This document shows positions 57,201 through 64,000 of a DNA stretch of 64,000 nucleotides, in pieces. Below the pieces are notes generated by a model. That model had not been told where the DNA came from. It searched no databases and saw nothing but the letters and a program-made list of their open reading frames with translations. The stretch comes from Chloroflexota bacterium (GTDB lineage Bacteria > Chloroflexota > Anaerolineae > SpSt-313), in NCBI GenBank assembly GCA_029553955.1, contig JAKPJZ010000161.1:122127-186126 (forward strand). Reading direction: 5' to 3'. The position numbers and the translations under genes are program-made. Positions within the stretch are counted from its first letter, which is position 1. Each line of letters starts with the position of its first letter.

Positions 57201-58097
57201 ACTCCCGGCGTCGCGCCGTCGCCAGTTCTGTCTCCGGCGCCCCGCTTCGCCATCAGCCAGGTCCTGCTGAGCCTTCCGGATAGCCTCGCCCCAGGGCAGG
57301 ATGGCGAGTTGCAGCTCTCCGTTGCGGGCCAGAGCGAAGGGGCCAAGGCGCGCTTTGAAGTCGATCCCCCCGGGATAGTGCAGGTTGATCCCGCAGAGGT
57401 CGATGTCAGTGGGGGCGTGGCCCGCGCCCGGCTCAAAGCCCTGGGGCCGGAGGGTACCGTCCAGGTCCGCGCATCGGTGGAGGGCATGGCCACGACTCAA
57501 TCGCTGCGCGTTGCCTCTCCGCCCCGTCTGGAGCTCTCACTTGCTGCGGATCCCAGCGAGCTCGTCACGCCGTCAGAGACCGTGACAGTCACCGTCAGTC
57601 TGAAGAATGTGGGGAAGAGGGCTGTGCAAGGGGTGCGCGTCGCCTGTCAGGTGCCCTTTGCGGCAACCTTCATCATGGGCGCAACGCAGAAGGAGGGAAC
57701 AGAAGTCGAGTACGTTCTGCCGGATGCGCTGAAGGCGGGTCAGACAGCGGAAGGGGCCCTGCGCTTGCGGATGCAGATCCCCGCGACTGCCCGAGAGACT
57801 GCTACCCTGCGCTGCCAGGTCAGTGCAGAGGGCATGGACGACCTGGATCAGGATCTCACCCTACAGGTCGTCCCCGCCATCGCCGTCGCCAAGAGGCCGC
57901 CGTTGAAGGCCTGCCCGCAGCCCCGCGACGGGCAGGGCTGCACCGAGATCAAGGTTGATCGGCAACAAAGGCTGGCGGTCGAGGCCAAGGACAAGACGGG
58001 GCTCTGGCTTCGCCTAAGCTGGGCGCCCGGCGAGGACGGGTGGGTCAGGGTTGAAAATGTCAACACGACCGACCTGAGTGCCGTCCCGGTGGAATGA
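54201..58097 (+). CDS. Kinase-like membrane protein with extracellular beta domains and SH3-like end
   Basis: A 1298-residue protein. Residues 1-290 resemble a protein kinase: glycine loop YQGGGQYSAVYLA, Lys in AVAKIGK, a DWN triplet in the DFG position (VLDWNTVQD), and a downstream DVRALGKWWFEMLVG like the kinase F-helix. The HRD loop is not recognisable, so activity is doubtful. A long helical region (about 290-760) and a Pro/Gln/Thr-rich stretch lead to one membrane helix (about 956-980). Outside lie a bacterial Ig-like domain, a CARDB/DUF11-like domain (VTVTVSLKNVGKRAVQGV) and a terminal SH3-like fold (TGLWLRLSWAPGEDGWVRV). AAGGGGG precedes ATG by 5 bases. It is the last gene of the operon, 30 bases after the giant gene. 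Confidence 0.83.
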   Translation: MTVEPVSQVRDEQGNIYRLGPYQGGGQYSAVYLALREGETPDTAQAVAKIGKADEMRGDGPGRSMGELQAAYDRECRLIRSLQQGFQSKGRPCPLPWSNKGDVVGEGAGQAGEPPVLLLQRIRNEWLLSLQIGALDGLHRELLAARSGAQYADLLDTLHNGPRKRSSDRKPLDFYWDEAEQHLYVLDWNTVQDFPDDEDGALRLAQSDVRALGKWWFEMLVGVEPEQVERLSAEEPGTGPFLWLRLSQGMRRLLLRTLASGRPEGLRTAREAYDWWDEYRQILEAAVQGQVGALQAKAQEAWEAADLAPGRAWEVAADLADLLRKMNPPAEPAAQIIEGWLHEADKRCSRAVKAAWQQIEAGEPQQAGEALQREREFSRYSPRMRLSASRFYLMAALLGDDDVRAKIPALPELKARVNGIAYRVVQETDDERVAEAVQALADLENQLKSFTQEILPAALFARLAPLKLDLEVVRLVLQLPASAVLPAGQTPELQRVTEVLEALHGSLAALRQVDALHAGLLREKYARQLAELEEKKCALEQDAHRREGRERSTRQAREALKMLGIKLGPAATMDWPLEIASLVGGECLPLHPVLRLLWRFRYALPRDQADLHPETARAAAGFLRVLEGEAAKHDDLQSTCWEFAQDLRAFLTRLVLRRVETARWPREVDEAIAIVDLLQGSLPQLSCPKVEDLRQKRQARERVARLLADPPMGDLEDRSIDEQLEGLAGQGIELYDPYPRFQGTPQAGPAADAPPTDSMATPIGIRELIRAREQARLALWQDKLRRLLEGLDPNRPDLQSAIEFLHLVEKLVSMINSLRLQDKDLSRAPEGVQGMALLAALRGAPESMEPRLTETTGQTAAPAPGGSLTNPEGELTGGKETPDRPLAQADAPQGQPAQGATVPGESELPTRSAPITGPSQVVSGMAGAQVARQPDATTQRGSAQEQAKPPGPGKKPALPSILIGAAVLLTVLLLGAVGLALFQRLLPAGSEPEPLLAPTNTPGVAPSPVLSPAPRFAISQVLLSLPDSLAPGQDGELQLSVAGQSEGAKARFEVDPPGIVQVDPAEVDVSGGVARARLKALGPEGTVQVRASVEGMATTQSLRVASPPRLELSLAADPSELVTPSETVTVTVSLKNVGKRAVQGVRVACQVPFAATFIMGATQKEGTEVEYVLPDALKAGQTAEGALRLRMQIPATARETATLRCQVSAEGMDDLDQDLTLQVVPAIAVAKRPPLKACPQPRDGQGCTEIKVDRQQRLAVEAKDKTGLWLRLSWAPGEDGWVRVENVNTTDLSAVPVE

Positions 58098-58200
58098 ACG
58101 CGCGGTTGTGGGTCGGGCCGCGTGAAGGCCTTGGCTCGCCGGCCGTTTTCTGCCCGATGGCTTCCGTAGCCTCGGGCAACCCCCGCAAGTGCCCGCGCTC

Positions 58201-58255
58201 AGAAGCGGCCAAGCCCCTCTCGGGCTCCCACAGCCCGCAGGGCTTGGCCGCTTCT
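58201..58255. terminator. Hairpin after the operon, 16-bp arms
   Basis: Arms AGAAGCGGCCAAGCCC and complement enclose a 23-base loop, about 100 bases after the last operon gene. It probably ends the transcript. The rest of the 324-base gap holds no gene. Confidence 0.55.
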
Positions 58256-58421
58256 CAGCCCGGCGGCTTCAGCCTCACCGCAGGCGCGAAACACCCCGCC
58301 ACTGCTCATGACGTAGGCCGCCGGGACCGTAGCCGCGGCATCGTGCCGCGCAACTCCTCCATGCGGCAACAGCGCGGCGTCAAGCGTTCCGAGGCGCTCG
58401 GATACTTGCCACGTGTTTCCC

Positions 58422-59102
58422 CTACACCACCGTCGCCAACAGCGGAAACCGCGCCCGCGCCTCCGCCAGCCGCCGCAACAGCCCCGCCATATACCCCCGC
58501 GCCCCCCGCAGCTCCGCGTTGATCCCCTCCGTCCACTCGATCCAGCGCCACGCCTCCAGCACCAGCGCCTCGCGCTGCTCCCCCGCGCCCCGCACGCGGC
58601 CCGCCTCCGGGTCGCGACTGCCGAGGAAGCGCAGGCGCCCGCGCCGAAACCCCGCCAGCCCGCCGTGGCCGCAGCAGGGGCGCATGATCTCCAGCACGTC
58701 GGCGTCGTGGACCACCCGCCGCGCCAGGTCCCACGGCCCGCGCTTGAGGATCAGCCCGCCCACGTACTGCGCCCGCGACGGCGCGGCGCCGGCCTGCTCG
58801 AGGGAGCGCCGGCATCGTTCGGCGCTGTCATGCTCCCAGAGGTCGATGCCGTTGCCCTCGCGGCCCGCGTCGTGGCAGGCCACGGCCAGGCGGATGGCCT
58901 CCAGGTCGACGTCAAGGGCCAGGGCGCCGGCGTAGCAGCGCGCCATGTACTCGGCAAAGAGCACGGCGCGGCAGATGTGCATGCGGCCGTGGATGCCAGC
59001 GCCGTCAAAGTGCTGCTCGTGCGCGGCGTAGATGGGCAGGATCTGCTCCTGCAGCTCGGCCACAAAGCTGGGCCAGCTCGCCACGGCTGCGCTCAGGTCC
59101 AT
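58422..59102 (-). CDS. HD-domain phosphohydrolase
   Basis: A 226-residue helical metal-dependent hydrolase. The HD signature is present as GRMHICRAVLFAEYMA (H42), AVACHDAGRE (H77, D78), an internal WEHDSAERC, and VVHDADVLEIM (D135). These supply the usual H...HD...D metal ligands. Such proteins hydrolyse nucleotides or phosphomonoesters, and the substrate cannot be told from sequence. The region 140-180 carries a short Gly/Arg/Pro-rich insertion (CCGHGGLAGFRRGRL). The ATG at 59102 begins the helical domain. It is convergent with the large operon and separated from the TudS-like gene by an inverted repeat. Confidence 0.82.
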   Translation of the reverse strand: MDLSAAVASWPSFVAELQEQILPIYAAHEQHFDGAGIHGRMHICRAVLFAEYMARCYAGALALDVDLEAIRLAVACHDAGREGNGIDLWEHDSAERCRRSLEQAGAAPSRAQYVGGLILKRGPWDLARRVVHDADVLEIMRPCCGHGGLAGFRRGRLRFLGSRDPEAGRVRGAGEQREALVLEAWRWIEWTEGINAELRGARGYMAGLLRRLAEARARFPLLATVV

Positions 59103-59155
59103 GGTCTTCTCCCTTGTGTCTAGCGAAGCTTCGCCTCAAACCGACGAGAATATCC

Positions 59156-59221
59156 ACCGCAGAGGCGCAGAGGGCGCAGAGGGTTCACAGATCCTCTCCG
59201 CGCCCTCTGCGCCTCTGCGGT
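59156..59221. repeat. Inverted repeat, ACCGCAGAGGCGCAGAG family
   Basis: Arms of 22 bp (59156-59177 and 59200-59221) are exactly complementary. The same motif appears at about 28951, 29108, 30634 and 40412, so it is a dispersed intergenic family. Confidence 0.85.
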
Positions 59222-59231
59222 GCATCCGCCC

Positions 59232-59768
59232 TCATGCGCCGTGCTGGCCGCCGCGCTCGGGGCACAGCGCCCTGAGCTCCTCTTCGAAGCGCCGCGTGAC
59301 CTCGGGGTCCTCGGCGTAGCGCCGTGGCACCTCCAGCACCCGGCCCTCCAGCTCCGGCAGCAGCGCCAAGAGCGCCTCCATGAACACGCCGCGCCCGGGG
59401 ATTGCGCCGCCGCGCTCGTGCGTGGTGTGCACGCCGCACGAGGGGCTGTGGCCGATGCCGATGAGGCCCACGATCTCGTACCCTGCCTCGCGGTAGGCGG
59501 CTACCTGCACGCGTACCGGCTCCAGCAGGCGACGGCAGAGGGCGCGCTGCGCCGGGGTGTCGTAGCCGCTGCGCTCGTCCGGCGCCCGCCCGGCGCCGCG
59601 CTCGATGAGCTCGGGGCAGGGGAGCTGCAGCAGGCCCACCCCGGCCTCGAGGCAGAGGCGCGCGATGCCCTCCAGCGCCCCCGGCCGCCGCGCCAGCGGC
59701 TCGACGACGGCGTTCTGGTTGAGGATGCAGTGCGCCAGGAGCACCACCCGTCTGCTGCGCCGGTCCAT
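59232..59768 (-). CDS. TudS/DUF523-related putative desulfidase (CD3072-like)
   Basis: A 178-residue protein with the cysteine pattern of TudS-related iron-sulfur enzymes: LLAHCILNQNAVVEP (C14), LLQLPCPEL (C51) and IGHSPSCGV (C111). In the founding family these three Cys hold a [4Fe-4S] cluster that removes sulfur from thiouracil, and the CD3072 branch is uncharacterised. GGAGGTGAGG stands just before the chosen ATG, which removes a short upstream extension. It has no operon partner: the HD gene lies downstream behind a hairpin. Confidence 0.82.
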   Translation of the reverse strand: MDRRSRRVVLLAHCILNQNAVVEPLARRPGALEGIARLCLEAGVGLLQLPCPELIERGAGRAPDERSGYDTPAQRALCRRLLEPVRVQVAAYREAGYEIVGLIGIGHSPSCGVHTTHERGGAIPGRGVFMEALLALLPELEGRVLEVPRRYAEDPEVTRRFEEELRALCPERGGQHGA

Positions 59769-59831
59769 GGCCTCACCTCCACGAGCAAGTATAGCCCGGC
59801 GCCTCTTGCCCGGCAAGCGCCCCCCGAGGCG

Positions 59832-60168
59832 GGGTGTACCCCAGAATCGTCGCTGTGTCTCTCGCCCGCATCATGCGTATGGTCTGGGCGTCTGCCGTCC
59901 ACGCCCGGAGCTCCCGTTAAGCCTCGGGCTACAGAACCGAAGCCCCTATGGGGCTGGTGTCGCCCCTGAACACCGTGCTCTCGGGAGACACGCGCCCACG
60001 GCGGCAAGCAATCGAGGTCAAGCGTAGACGGTTCGAAGTGCACGAGCCCGCAGGGCTTTGTCTCTGTAGCCCGAGGCTTACCACGGGAGCCTCGGGCGTG
60101 GGCGGCAGACGCCGAGAGCATACGCATCATTCGGGCCTGAAATACACAGACGATTCTGGGATACACCC
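59832..60168. repeat. Imperfect 340-bp inverted repeat element
   Basis: The arms 59832-59936 and 60061-60168 are about 105 bases each and largely complementary (GTGTACCCCAGAATCGTC... mirrored by ...GACGATTCTGGGATACAC), with scattered mismatches and a 125-base centre. No protein is encoded. CCCAGAATCGTC also occurs alone at about 32205. The layout resembles a non-autonomous mobile element. Confidence 0.75.
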
Positions 60169-60184
60169 CGGCCAGCCATAGGCT

Positions 60185-60213
60185 TTGACAGTGAGCGCCG
60201 AATGGAGTACAAT
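60185..60213 (+). promoter_or_regulatory. Consensus sigma-70 promoter of hppA
   Basis: TTGACA (60185-60190) and TACAAT (60208-60213) are spaced by 17 bases. Transcription should start near 60220, leaving a leader of about 310 bases before the hppA start. Confidence 0.75.
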
Positions 60214-60218
60214 GAGGG

Positions 60219-60345
60219 TATCAAGATACAAACCATGTGCATACAAAAGCAATGGAGCTTGTATGACCGTGAGCGTCGGGCTGCGGCCTGTAAGGCTGCG
60301 CCGTCATGCCCTTACCTGAAGACTCCCCGGTAAGGGCTTTTTTGA
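60219..60345 (+). ncRNA. Structured hppA leader, candidate riboswitch or attenuator
   Basis: The leader contains a CATACAA...TTGTATG pairing, then GGGCTGCGGCC, GTAAGGCTGCGCCGTCAT and finally an intrinsic terminator, all before any coding sequence. A complete terminator between a strong promoter and the gene means premature termination must be regulated. The repeated GCTGCGGCC/GGCTGCGCC segments look like an aptamer core. I cannot assign a class with certainty. Ion-sensing classes such as DUF1646/Na+ or fluoride RNAs are the first to test given the ion-pump gene. Confidence 0.5.
60308..60343 (+). terminator. Intrinsic terminator in the hppA leader
   Basis: Stem GCCCTTACC/GGTAAGGGC (9 bp) with a 12-base loop is followed directly by six T. 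It is the clearest rho-independent terminator in the window, and it lies upstream of hppA rather than after a gene. Confidence 0.85.
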
Positions 60346-60528
60346 ATTGTTCTCCATGATCCATCCACAGGCAAACGCGCCGTTGGTGGTGGGCAGGGTG
60401 GGTTCACCGGGGTACGGGCAGGGCCGCAAGGCGGAGCGGCCAGGCTCGGCCAGGGTGCGCCCACATGATGGCTCACTAACCGGGTTGCGCGGGCCGGATA
60501 AAACCCATGTCAAGGAGGAGTCGGTATC

Positions 60529-62688
60529 GTGGAGGGAGCAACACTGTTCGAGTCTGCTAGTCTTTGGGCTGTCATCGTGATAGCCGGCCTCGCGCTCTTG
60601 TACGCCGCCCTGCTCGCCAGGGGCATCCTGAGGCACGACAAGGGCACCGCCCGCATGCAGAGCGTTGCGGGCGCCATCCGCCGGGGGGCCAACACCTACC
60701 TGCGTACCCAGTTCCGCCGTATCGTCGCCCTGATCGCGGTCCTCACCATTGGCCTCTACCTGACCGCGGCCCTGGCCAAACAGCCCCTGCCGATCTCGGT
60801 GGGGCGCGCCGCTGCTTTCCTCATGGGCTCGCTGTTCTCGGCAGCCGTGGGCTACATCGGCATGAACATGGCCGTCCAGGGCAACATCCGCGTGGCTTCG
60901 GCAGCGCGCCGCAGCTTTACCGAGGCGCTGCGCATCGGCTACCGCGCGGGCACCATCACCGGCATGCTCACCGACGGCCTGGGCCTCCTGGGGGGCACCC
61001 TGATCTTCATGATCTACGGCAAGATGGCCCCCGAGGTGCTGCTCGGCTTTGGCTTTGGCGGCACGCTGCTGGCGCTCTTTATGCGCGTCGGCGGCGGTAT
61101 CTATACCAAAGCCGCCGATGTGGGGGCCGACCTGGTGGGCAAGGTGGAGGTGGGCATCCCCGAAGATGACCCGCGCAACGCTGCGGTGATCGCCGACCTG
61201 GTGGGCGATAACGTGGGCGACTGTGCGGGCATGGCCGCCGACATCTTTGAGTCGTACGAGGTCACCATCGTCTCGGCGATGATCCTGGGCCTTGGGCTCG
61301 CCCCCTTTGACCTCAAGTGGATCATCTTCCCGCTCTTGGTGCGGGCTATCGGCGTGATCAGCTCGATCATCGGCACCTACGCCGTGTCGATATGGCCGAC
61401 CGGAGGCGATGCCTTCAAGGCGATGGACCTCTCCTACGATCTGTCGTCGGCTATCTCGACCATCTCGTTCTTCCTGCTCGCCCAGTTCTACGTGCACGAT
61501 CTGCGCGTCTTCTTCGTCACGGCCATGGGCATCGTGCTGGCCATCGCCTTTAACAAGTACACCGCCTACTTTACCCACACTGCACACCCGCCTGTGCGCG
61601 AGATCGCGCGCTCGAGCCGTACCGGGGCGGCGACGACGCTGCTCACCGGCCTCGCCGTGGGCTATGAGTCGAGCGTGTGGGCCATCCTGATCATCGCGCT
61701 GTCGATCTTTGGCTCGGTGGTCGTCTTTGCCTCGGCCGGGGTGACGTTTGTGCTCTACGGCGTGGCGCTCGTGGGCATCGGCATGCTCTCGCACACGGGC
61801 AACAACGTCTCGATGGACGCCTTTGGCCCCATCGCCGACAACGCCGGTGGCATTGGCGAGCTGGCCGGCATGGACCCGGGCGCGCGCAAGATCCTGGCCG
61901 ACCTCGACGCGGCGGGCAACACGACCAAGGCCATCACCAAGGGCATCGCCATCGCCTCGGCGGTGATCGCGGCCGTGTCGCTCTTTGGCTCCTTTGTGGA
62001 GACGACCGGCCTGCAAAAGACGGGGCTCGACATCGCCAACCCCTACGTCTTTATCGGCATGCTCATCGGCGGGGCCCTGCCCTTCCTCTTCAGCTCGCTG
62101 ACCATCCGCGCCGTGGGGCGCGCCGCGGCGCTGATCGTGGAGGAGGTGCGCCGCCAGTTCCGCCTGCCGGGCATCATGGAGGGCACGACGCCGCCCGACT
62201 ATGACCGCGCGGTGGTCATCTGCACCTCGGCGGCGCAGCGCGAGCTGATCGGCCTGGGGGCGCTGGCGGTGCTGACGCCGGTGCTGGTGGGCTTTATCCT
62301 GCGCGAGGAGGCGCTCGGGGGCTTCCTGGCCGGGGTCATCCTGGTCGGCCAGCTCCTGGCGGTCTTTATGGCCAACGCCGGCGGCGCGTGGGACAATGCC
62401 AAGAAGTACATCGAGGATGGCCAGTATGGCGGCAAGGGCTCGGAACCGCACAAGGCGGCGGTGATCGGCGACACGGTGGGCGACCCGCTCAAGGATACCG
62501 CCGGCCCGGCGCTGAACCCGATGATCAAGGTGATCAACCTGGTATCGCTCTTGATCGCGCCGCTCTTGGTGGCCCACAAGACGCTGCCCTGGCCCGCCAT
62601 CGTGGCGCTCGCGCTCGCCGGTGTGGCGGTCGTGGCGGCCATCTGGTACAGCAAGAAGGAAGCTGTGCTCGCGACCGGCAAGGAATAG
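60529..62688 (+). CDS. hppA: Membrane-bound proton-translocating pyrophosphatase, K+-independent type
   Basis: A 719-residue polytopic enzyme that couples pyrophosphate hydrolysis to ion pumping. The catalytic loop is present (VGGGIYTKAADVGADLVGK, EDDPRNAAVIAD, VGDNVGDCAGMAADIFE), as is the second acidic cluster near the end (GGAWDNAKKYIEDG, GDTVGDPLKDTAGPALN). The diagnostic GNTTKA (Lys at about 467) marks the K+-independent subtype, where K+-dependent enzymes have Ala. This subtype pumps protons. The start is GTG, with AAGGAGGAG 8 bases upstream. Expression is likely controlled by the leader terminator. No other gene shares its transcript with certainty. Confidence 0.96.
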   Translation: MEGATLFESASLWAVIVIAGLALLYAALLARGILRHDKGTARMQSVAGAIRRGANTYLRTQFRRIVALIAVLTIGLYLTAALAKQPLPISVGRAAAFLMGSLFSAAVGYIGMNMAVQGNIRVASAARRSFTEALRIGYRAGTITGMLTDGLGLLGGTLIFMIYGKMAPEVLLGFGFGGTLLALFMRVGGGIYTKAADVGADLVGKVEVGIPEDDPRNAAVIADLVGDNVGDCAGMAADIFESYEVTIVSAMILGLGLAPFDLKWIIFPLLVRAIGVISSIIGTYAVSIWPTGGDAFKAMDLSYDLSSAISTISFFLLAQFYVHDLRVFFVTAMGIVLAIAFNKYTAYFTHTAHPPVREIARSSRTGAATTLLTGLAVGYESSVWAILIIALSIFGSVVVFASAGVTFVLYGVALVGIGMLSHTGNNVSMDAFGPIADNAGGIGELAGMDPGARKILADLDAAGNTTKAITKGIAIASAVIAAVSLFGSFVETTGLQKTGLDIANPYVFIGMLIGGALPFLFSSLTIRAVGRAAALIVEEVRRQFRLPGIMEGTTPPDYDRAVVICTSAAQRELIGLGALAVLTPVLVGFILREEALGGFLAGVILVGQLLAVFMANAGGAWDNAKKYIEDGQYGGKGSEPHKAAVIGDTVGDPLKDTAGPALNPMIKVINLVSLLIAPLLVAHKTLPWPAIVALALAGVAVVAAIWYSKKEAVLATGKE

Positions 62689-62781
62689 GAGCGTCGAGTC
62701 GGGGCACCCTCACCCCTGCGGGCCAAGCCCTCGGGGTACAGGCCCCCTGCCCTCTCCCTGCGAGGGAGAGGGAGAGTTGTC

Positions 62782-62828
62782 GCCCTGCCTCCCCTCTCCC
62801 CGCGCACGTGGGAGAGGGGAGGCAGGGC
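62782..62828. terminator. Hairpin with 19-bp arms after hppA
   Basis: Arms GCCCTGCCTCCCCTCTCCC and complement surround a 9-base loop between hppA and the following gene. A GAGGGAGAGGGAGAG stretch precedes it. It ends 18 bases before the next start, so it could also affect that gene's translation. Confidence 0.55.
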
Positions 62829-62846
62829 TGCGCTTAGGAGTCTGCC

Positions 62847-63587
62847 ATGAGGCCATTGGTCGGCGTGCCCTGCCACCGGCCCTACTCTGCGGCTGCGAGC
62901 GACGCTCCGCGACAGTACGTGCTCAACCGGGCCTACGTGGAGGCCGTCCGCCGCGCCGGTGGGGCGCCCGTCCTCTTGCCCGTGAGCAGCGACCCGGATG
63001 CGCTGCGCCCGCCCTACGCTCTACTGGCGGGCCTGCTGCTCGCGGGCGGCGGCGATGTGCTGCCCCAGCACTATGGGCAGACGGCGCAATGCCGGCTGAT
63101 GGCGGTGGACGAAGAGCGCGATGAAGCCGAGCTGCTCCTCGCTCGCTGGGCGCTGGAGGATGACCTGCCGACCCTGGCGATCTGCCGCGGCATCCAGGTG
63201 CTGAACGTGGCCCTGGGCGGCACGCTGATCCAGGATATCCCATCGCAGGTGGCGGGCGCCCTGGTGCACCATCCGGGTCCCGCGGCGCCGCGCGAACGGC
63301 CGCAGCACACGGTGAGCGTTCCCGCCGGGTCAAAGCTGGCCGCGGCGCTGGGCCGGCCGGCGGCGCAGGTGGCGGTGAACTCGTTCCACCACCAGGCGCT
63401 ATTGGCGGTGGCGCCCAGCCTGCGCGCCGTGGCGCATGCGCCCGACGGCATCATCGAAGGCCTCGAGCGGCCCGACCGCAGCTTTGTCATCGGCGTGCAG
63501 TGGCACCCCGAAGAGATGGCCGCCGGCGACGCGACGCAGGCCGCGCTGTTCGCGGCGTTCGTGGCCGCGTGCGCGAAGCGACGCTGA
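62847..63587 (+). CDS. Gamma-glutamyl-gamma-aminobutyrate hydrolase-like (peptidase C26, class-I glutamine amidotransferase fold)
   Basis: A 246-residue protein with the nucleophile elbow LAICRGIQVLN (C113), an oxyanion-type LLAGGGDVLPQ motif, and the His/Glu pair in VQWHPEEM. Together they form the Cys-His-Glu triad of the PuuD family. The opening RPLVGVPCHRPY is also typical. The family removes gamma-glutamyl groups from compounds such as gamma-glutamyl-GABA, but no putrescine-pathway genes are nearby, so the substrate is open. TAGGAG precedes ATG by 7 bases. Confidence 0.9.
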   Translation: MRPLVGVPCHRPYSAAASDAPRQYVLNRAYVEAVRRAGGAPVLLPVSSDPDALRPPYALLAGLLLAGGGDVLPQHYGQTAQCRLMAVDEERDEAELLLARWALEDDLPTLAICRGIQVLNVALGGTLIQDIPSQVAGALVHHPGPAAPRERPQHTVSVPAGSKLAAALGRPAAQVAVNSFHHQALLAVAPSLRAVAHAPDGIIEGLERPDRSFVIGVQWHPEEMAAGDATQAALFAAFVAACAKRR

Positions 63588-63592
63588 GGCTA

Positions 63593-63633
63593 GTAGTCTG
63601 CCGCATTGGTTTTGATGGGCGTAGCCTAGCCCC
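63593..63633. repeat. Half copy of the TAGTAGTCTGCCGCA hairpin family
   Basis: It reads TAGTAGTCTGCCGCATTGG through TTTTGATGGGCGTAGCCTAG, the left arm and half the core of the elements at 12782 and 32695. The right arm is missing and unrelated AATACAGTTC follows. Confidence 0.8.
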
Positions 63634-63642
63634 AATACAGTT

Positions 63643-63814
63643 CAAATAAGCCGGGCGACTGCAAGTCGCGCCTGGGAGCCGCCGTTGGCGGCCAAGGGGG
63701 CGCTGCGACGCCGGGCGCCCACCTGCGTGGGCTGGTCGCCACGGCCGCGTCGGCGCAGGCCGACGCCCGGCCGCAGGCCCTCTAGGCGCGACTTGCAGTC
63801 GCCCGGCGTATTTG
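63643..63814. repeat. Inverted repeat with 31-base arms
   Basis: Arms 63643-63673 and 63784-63814 (GGGCGACTGCAAGTCGCGCC within) match except at one base and enclose a GC-rich 110-base centre with its own short inverted repeats. No gene is present. Confidence 0.8.
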
Positions 63815-63924
63815 ATAGTACTTACGCGGTCGACCCGCCTCCAGCATCAAGCCCCCCACCCCCCCGGCCCCCTTCGGGGGCCTCCGCCCCGCCCCCGGCG
63901 CGGGGGCGGGGAAACTGGAGGTTA

Positions 63925-63975
63925 GGGGGTTCAGCGGGCGCTTCGCGCGACGCGCGAAGCGCCCGCTGAACCCCC
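63925..63975. repeat. Perfect palindrome with 25-bp arms and a single central base
   Basis: The arm GGGGGTTCAGCGGGCGCTTC continues to a centre A at 63950 and is mirrored exactly. It is preceded at 63850-63915 by CCCCGGCCCCC/GGGGGC-type short inverted repeats. No gene is seen to the window end. Confidence 0.9.
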
Positions 63976-64000
63976 ATTTAAGGGCTCCCCCTTCCCGCCG

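Noticed and set aside
60304..62577. 757-codon open frame antisense to hppA
   Set aside because: Composition is His/Asp/Arg-rich low complexity, and it is the mirror of a fully conserved pyrophosphatase.

Overview
The window is GC-rich bacterial DNA with densely packed genes and no tRNA, rRNA, CRISPR array or recognisable transposase. Gene content (RodZ-like HTH protein with a proline/threonine-rich tail, VanW protein, CHAT proteins, repeated VWA and PD40 domains, huge multidomain surface proteins) and the many palindromic intergenic repeats suggest a Chloroflexota bacterium, perhaps Anaerolineae-like. This is inferred from gene style, not from a marker gene.

Layout. 1-16.3 kb is almost all on the minus strand and is rich in membrane proteostasis genes: a truncated ftsH at the left edge, an M50/CBS intramembrane protease, a NYN-type nuclease, a BON-domain protein, sigma-54 (rpoN) translationally coupled to an NtrC-type activator, a second complete ftsH and an HtrA lipoprotein. 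It is interrupted by a broken plus-strand SpvB/VCBS/PKD surface-protein gene (4.3-8.0 kb). 16.8-22.7 kb is a plus-strand candidate conflict cassette: a STAND/TPR protein with a degenerate CHAT domain, a TatD nuclease of QatD type, and an intact CHAT protease carrying a zinc ribbon. 22.7-31.8 kb holds housekeeping and envelope genes (ychF, a VanW protein, rimO, a rodZ-like gene) and an ADP-ribosylglycohydrolase.

32.8-58.1 kb is the most unusual part. Eight plus-strand genes encode two LuxR-type regulators whose receiver domains lack the phosphoacceptor Asp, two long helical proteins, a calcineurin-like phosphatase, a secreted-then-anchored VWA protein, a 1242-residue tubulin/FtsZ-like GTPase, a 2342-residue protein (signal peptide, CAP, VWA, membrane segments, CXXCH, PD40 propeller, membrane segment, second VWA, degenerate tubulin-like domain) and a 1298-residue kinase-like membrane protein with extracellular beta domains and an SH3-like end. 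The predicted topologies place adhesion/sensor modules outside and the GTPase, kinase-like and helical modules inside. I read this as one transmembrane apparatus, possibly for envelope sensing, membrane remodelling or conflict.

58.4-64 kb carries an HD phosphohydrolase, a TudS-like protein, a membrane H+-pyrophosphatase (hppA) behind a structured leader with an intrinsic terminator, and a class-I glutamine amidotransferase-like hydrolase.

A second theme is the intergenic DNA. It is full of perfect or near-perfect palindromes with arms up to 49 bp and little or no loop. Members of one family differ in sequence, yet both arms of each copy always match.
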